Assembly (NCBI GenBank): GCA_026985705.1
Contig: JALSPY010000302.1
Location: forward strand, 1 to 5,969
Length of the DNA stretch: 5,969 nucleotides
Direction: 5' to 3'
Source: Hydrogenothermaceae bacterium
GTDB lineage: Bacteria; Aquificota; Aquificia; Aquificales; Hydrogenothermaceae
Shown here piece by piece: positions 5,889 through 5,969 of the stretch. The position numbers were made by a program, and so were the translations under genes. The notes beneath the pieces are model-generated. The model had not been told where the DNA came from and ran no database searches. It saw nothing but the letters and a program-made list of their open reading frames with translations. Numbering within the stretch: position 1 is the stretch's first letter; every line of letters begins with the position of its first letter.

Positions 5889-5969
5889 ATGCAGTTAATA
5901 TATACAGATAAAGCTCCTAAACCAATAGGAGCATATTCACAGGCTGTTAAATATGCTGGTTTTGTTTTT
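5889..5969 (+). CDS. ridA: RidA/YjgF family protein, 5' end only
   Basis: Only the first 27 codons are in the window, and the frame is open to the right edge. They read MQLIYTDKAPKP then IGAYSQAVKYAGFVF, the N-terminal signature of RidA (APxPIGPYSQAV), with Ala15 where proline is most common. RidA proteins are small trimeric enamine/imine deaminases that clear 2-aminoacrylate and similar reactive by-products of PLP enzymes. The catalytic arginine near residue 105 lies outside the window, so activity cannot be judged. AGAGG (5876-5880) is 8 bases before the ATG, and the gap after purS is 16 bases. The family is confident; membership of the true RidA subgroup is inferred. Confidence 0.85.
   Translation, partial: MQLIYTDKAPKPIGAYSQAVKYAGFVF

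Overview
The window comes from an AT-rich genome, roughly one third G+C by eye, with A-ending codons and strong GGAGG-type ribosome binding sites. A four-gene 2-oxoacid:ferredoxin oxidoreductase operon next to arginine and purine biosynthesis genes suggests an autotrophic, anaerobic or microaerophilic bacterium. A low-GC member of the Aquificales (Sulfurihydrogenibium-like, fixing CO2 by the reductive TCA cycle) is my best guess. It rests on gene content and protein flavour, not on a diagnostic marker.

Layout: bases 1-430 hold no convincing gene. They contain a possible decayed coding remnant on the minus strand at the left edge, then a T-rich region with spaced TTGAAA motifs and inverted repeats, then a candidate promoter. 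Bases 431-3694 are porG-porD-porA-porB, all on the plus strand. They encode the gamma, delta (2x[4Fe-4S] ferredoxin), alpha and beta (thiamine diphosphate plus one [4Fe-4S]) subunits of a pyruvate-type oxidoreductase. After a 68-base pyrimidine-rich gap comes a membrane protein with a bacterial PH (bPH2/DUF304-like) domain and a very charged tail (TTG start, 3763-4410). It is followed by argD (4423-5598), purS (5630-5872) and the first 27 codons of a RidA-family gene that runs off the right edge.

How the genes work together: PorGDAB interconverts acetyl-CoA, CO2 and reduced ferredoxin with pyruvate and CoA. In a reductive-TCA organism it would run as pyruvate synthase, feeding carbon into biosynthesis. 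ArgD (arginine, possibly lysine), PurS (purines) and RidA (removal of reactive enamine/imine by-products of PLP enzymes) are housekeeping genes on the same strand with short gaps, so they are probably co-transcribed from the PH-domain gene onward.

I found no undescribed system. The points most worth a second look are the motif-rich DNA upstream of porG, unusual residues around the active site of the oxidoreductase, and the lysine/glutamate-rich tail of the PH-domain protein.
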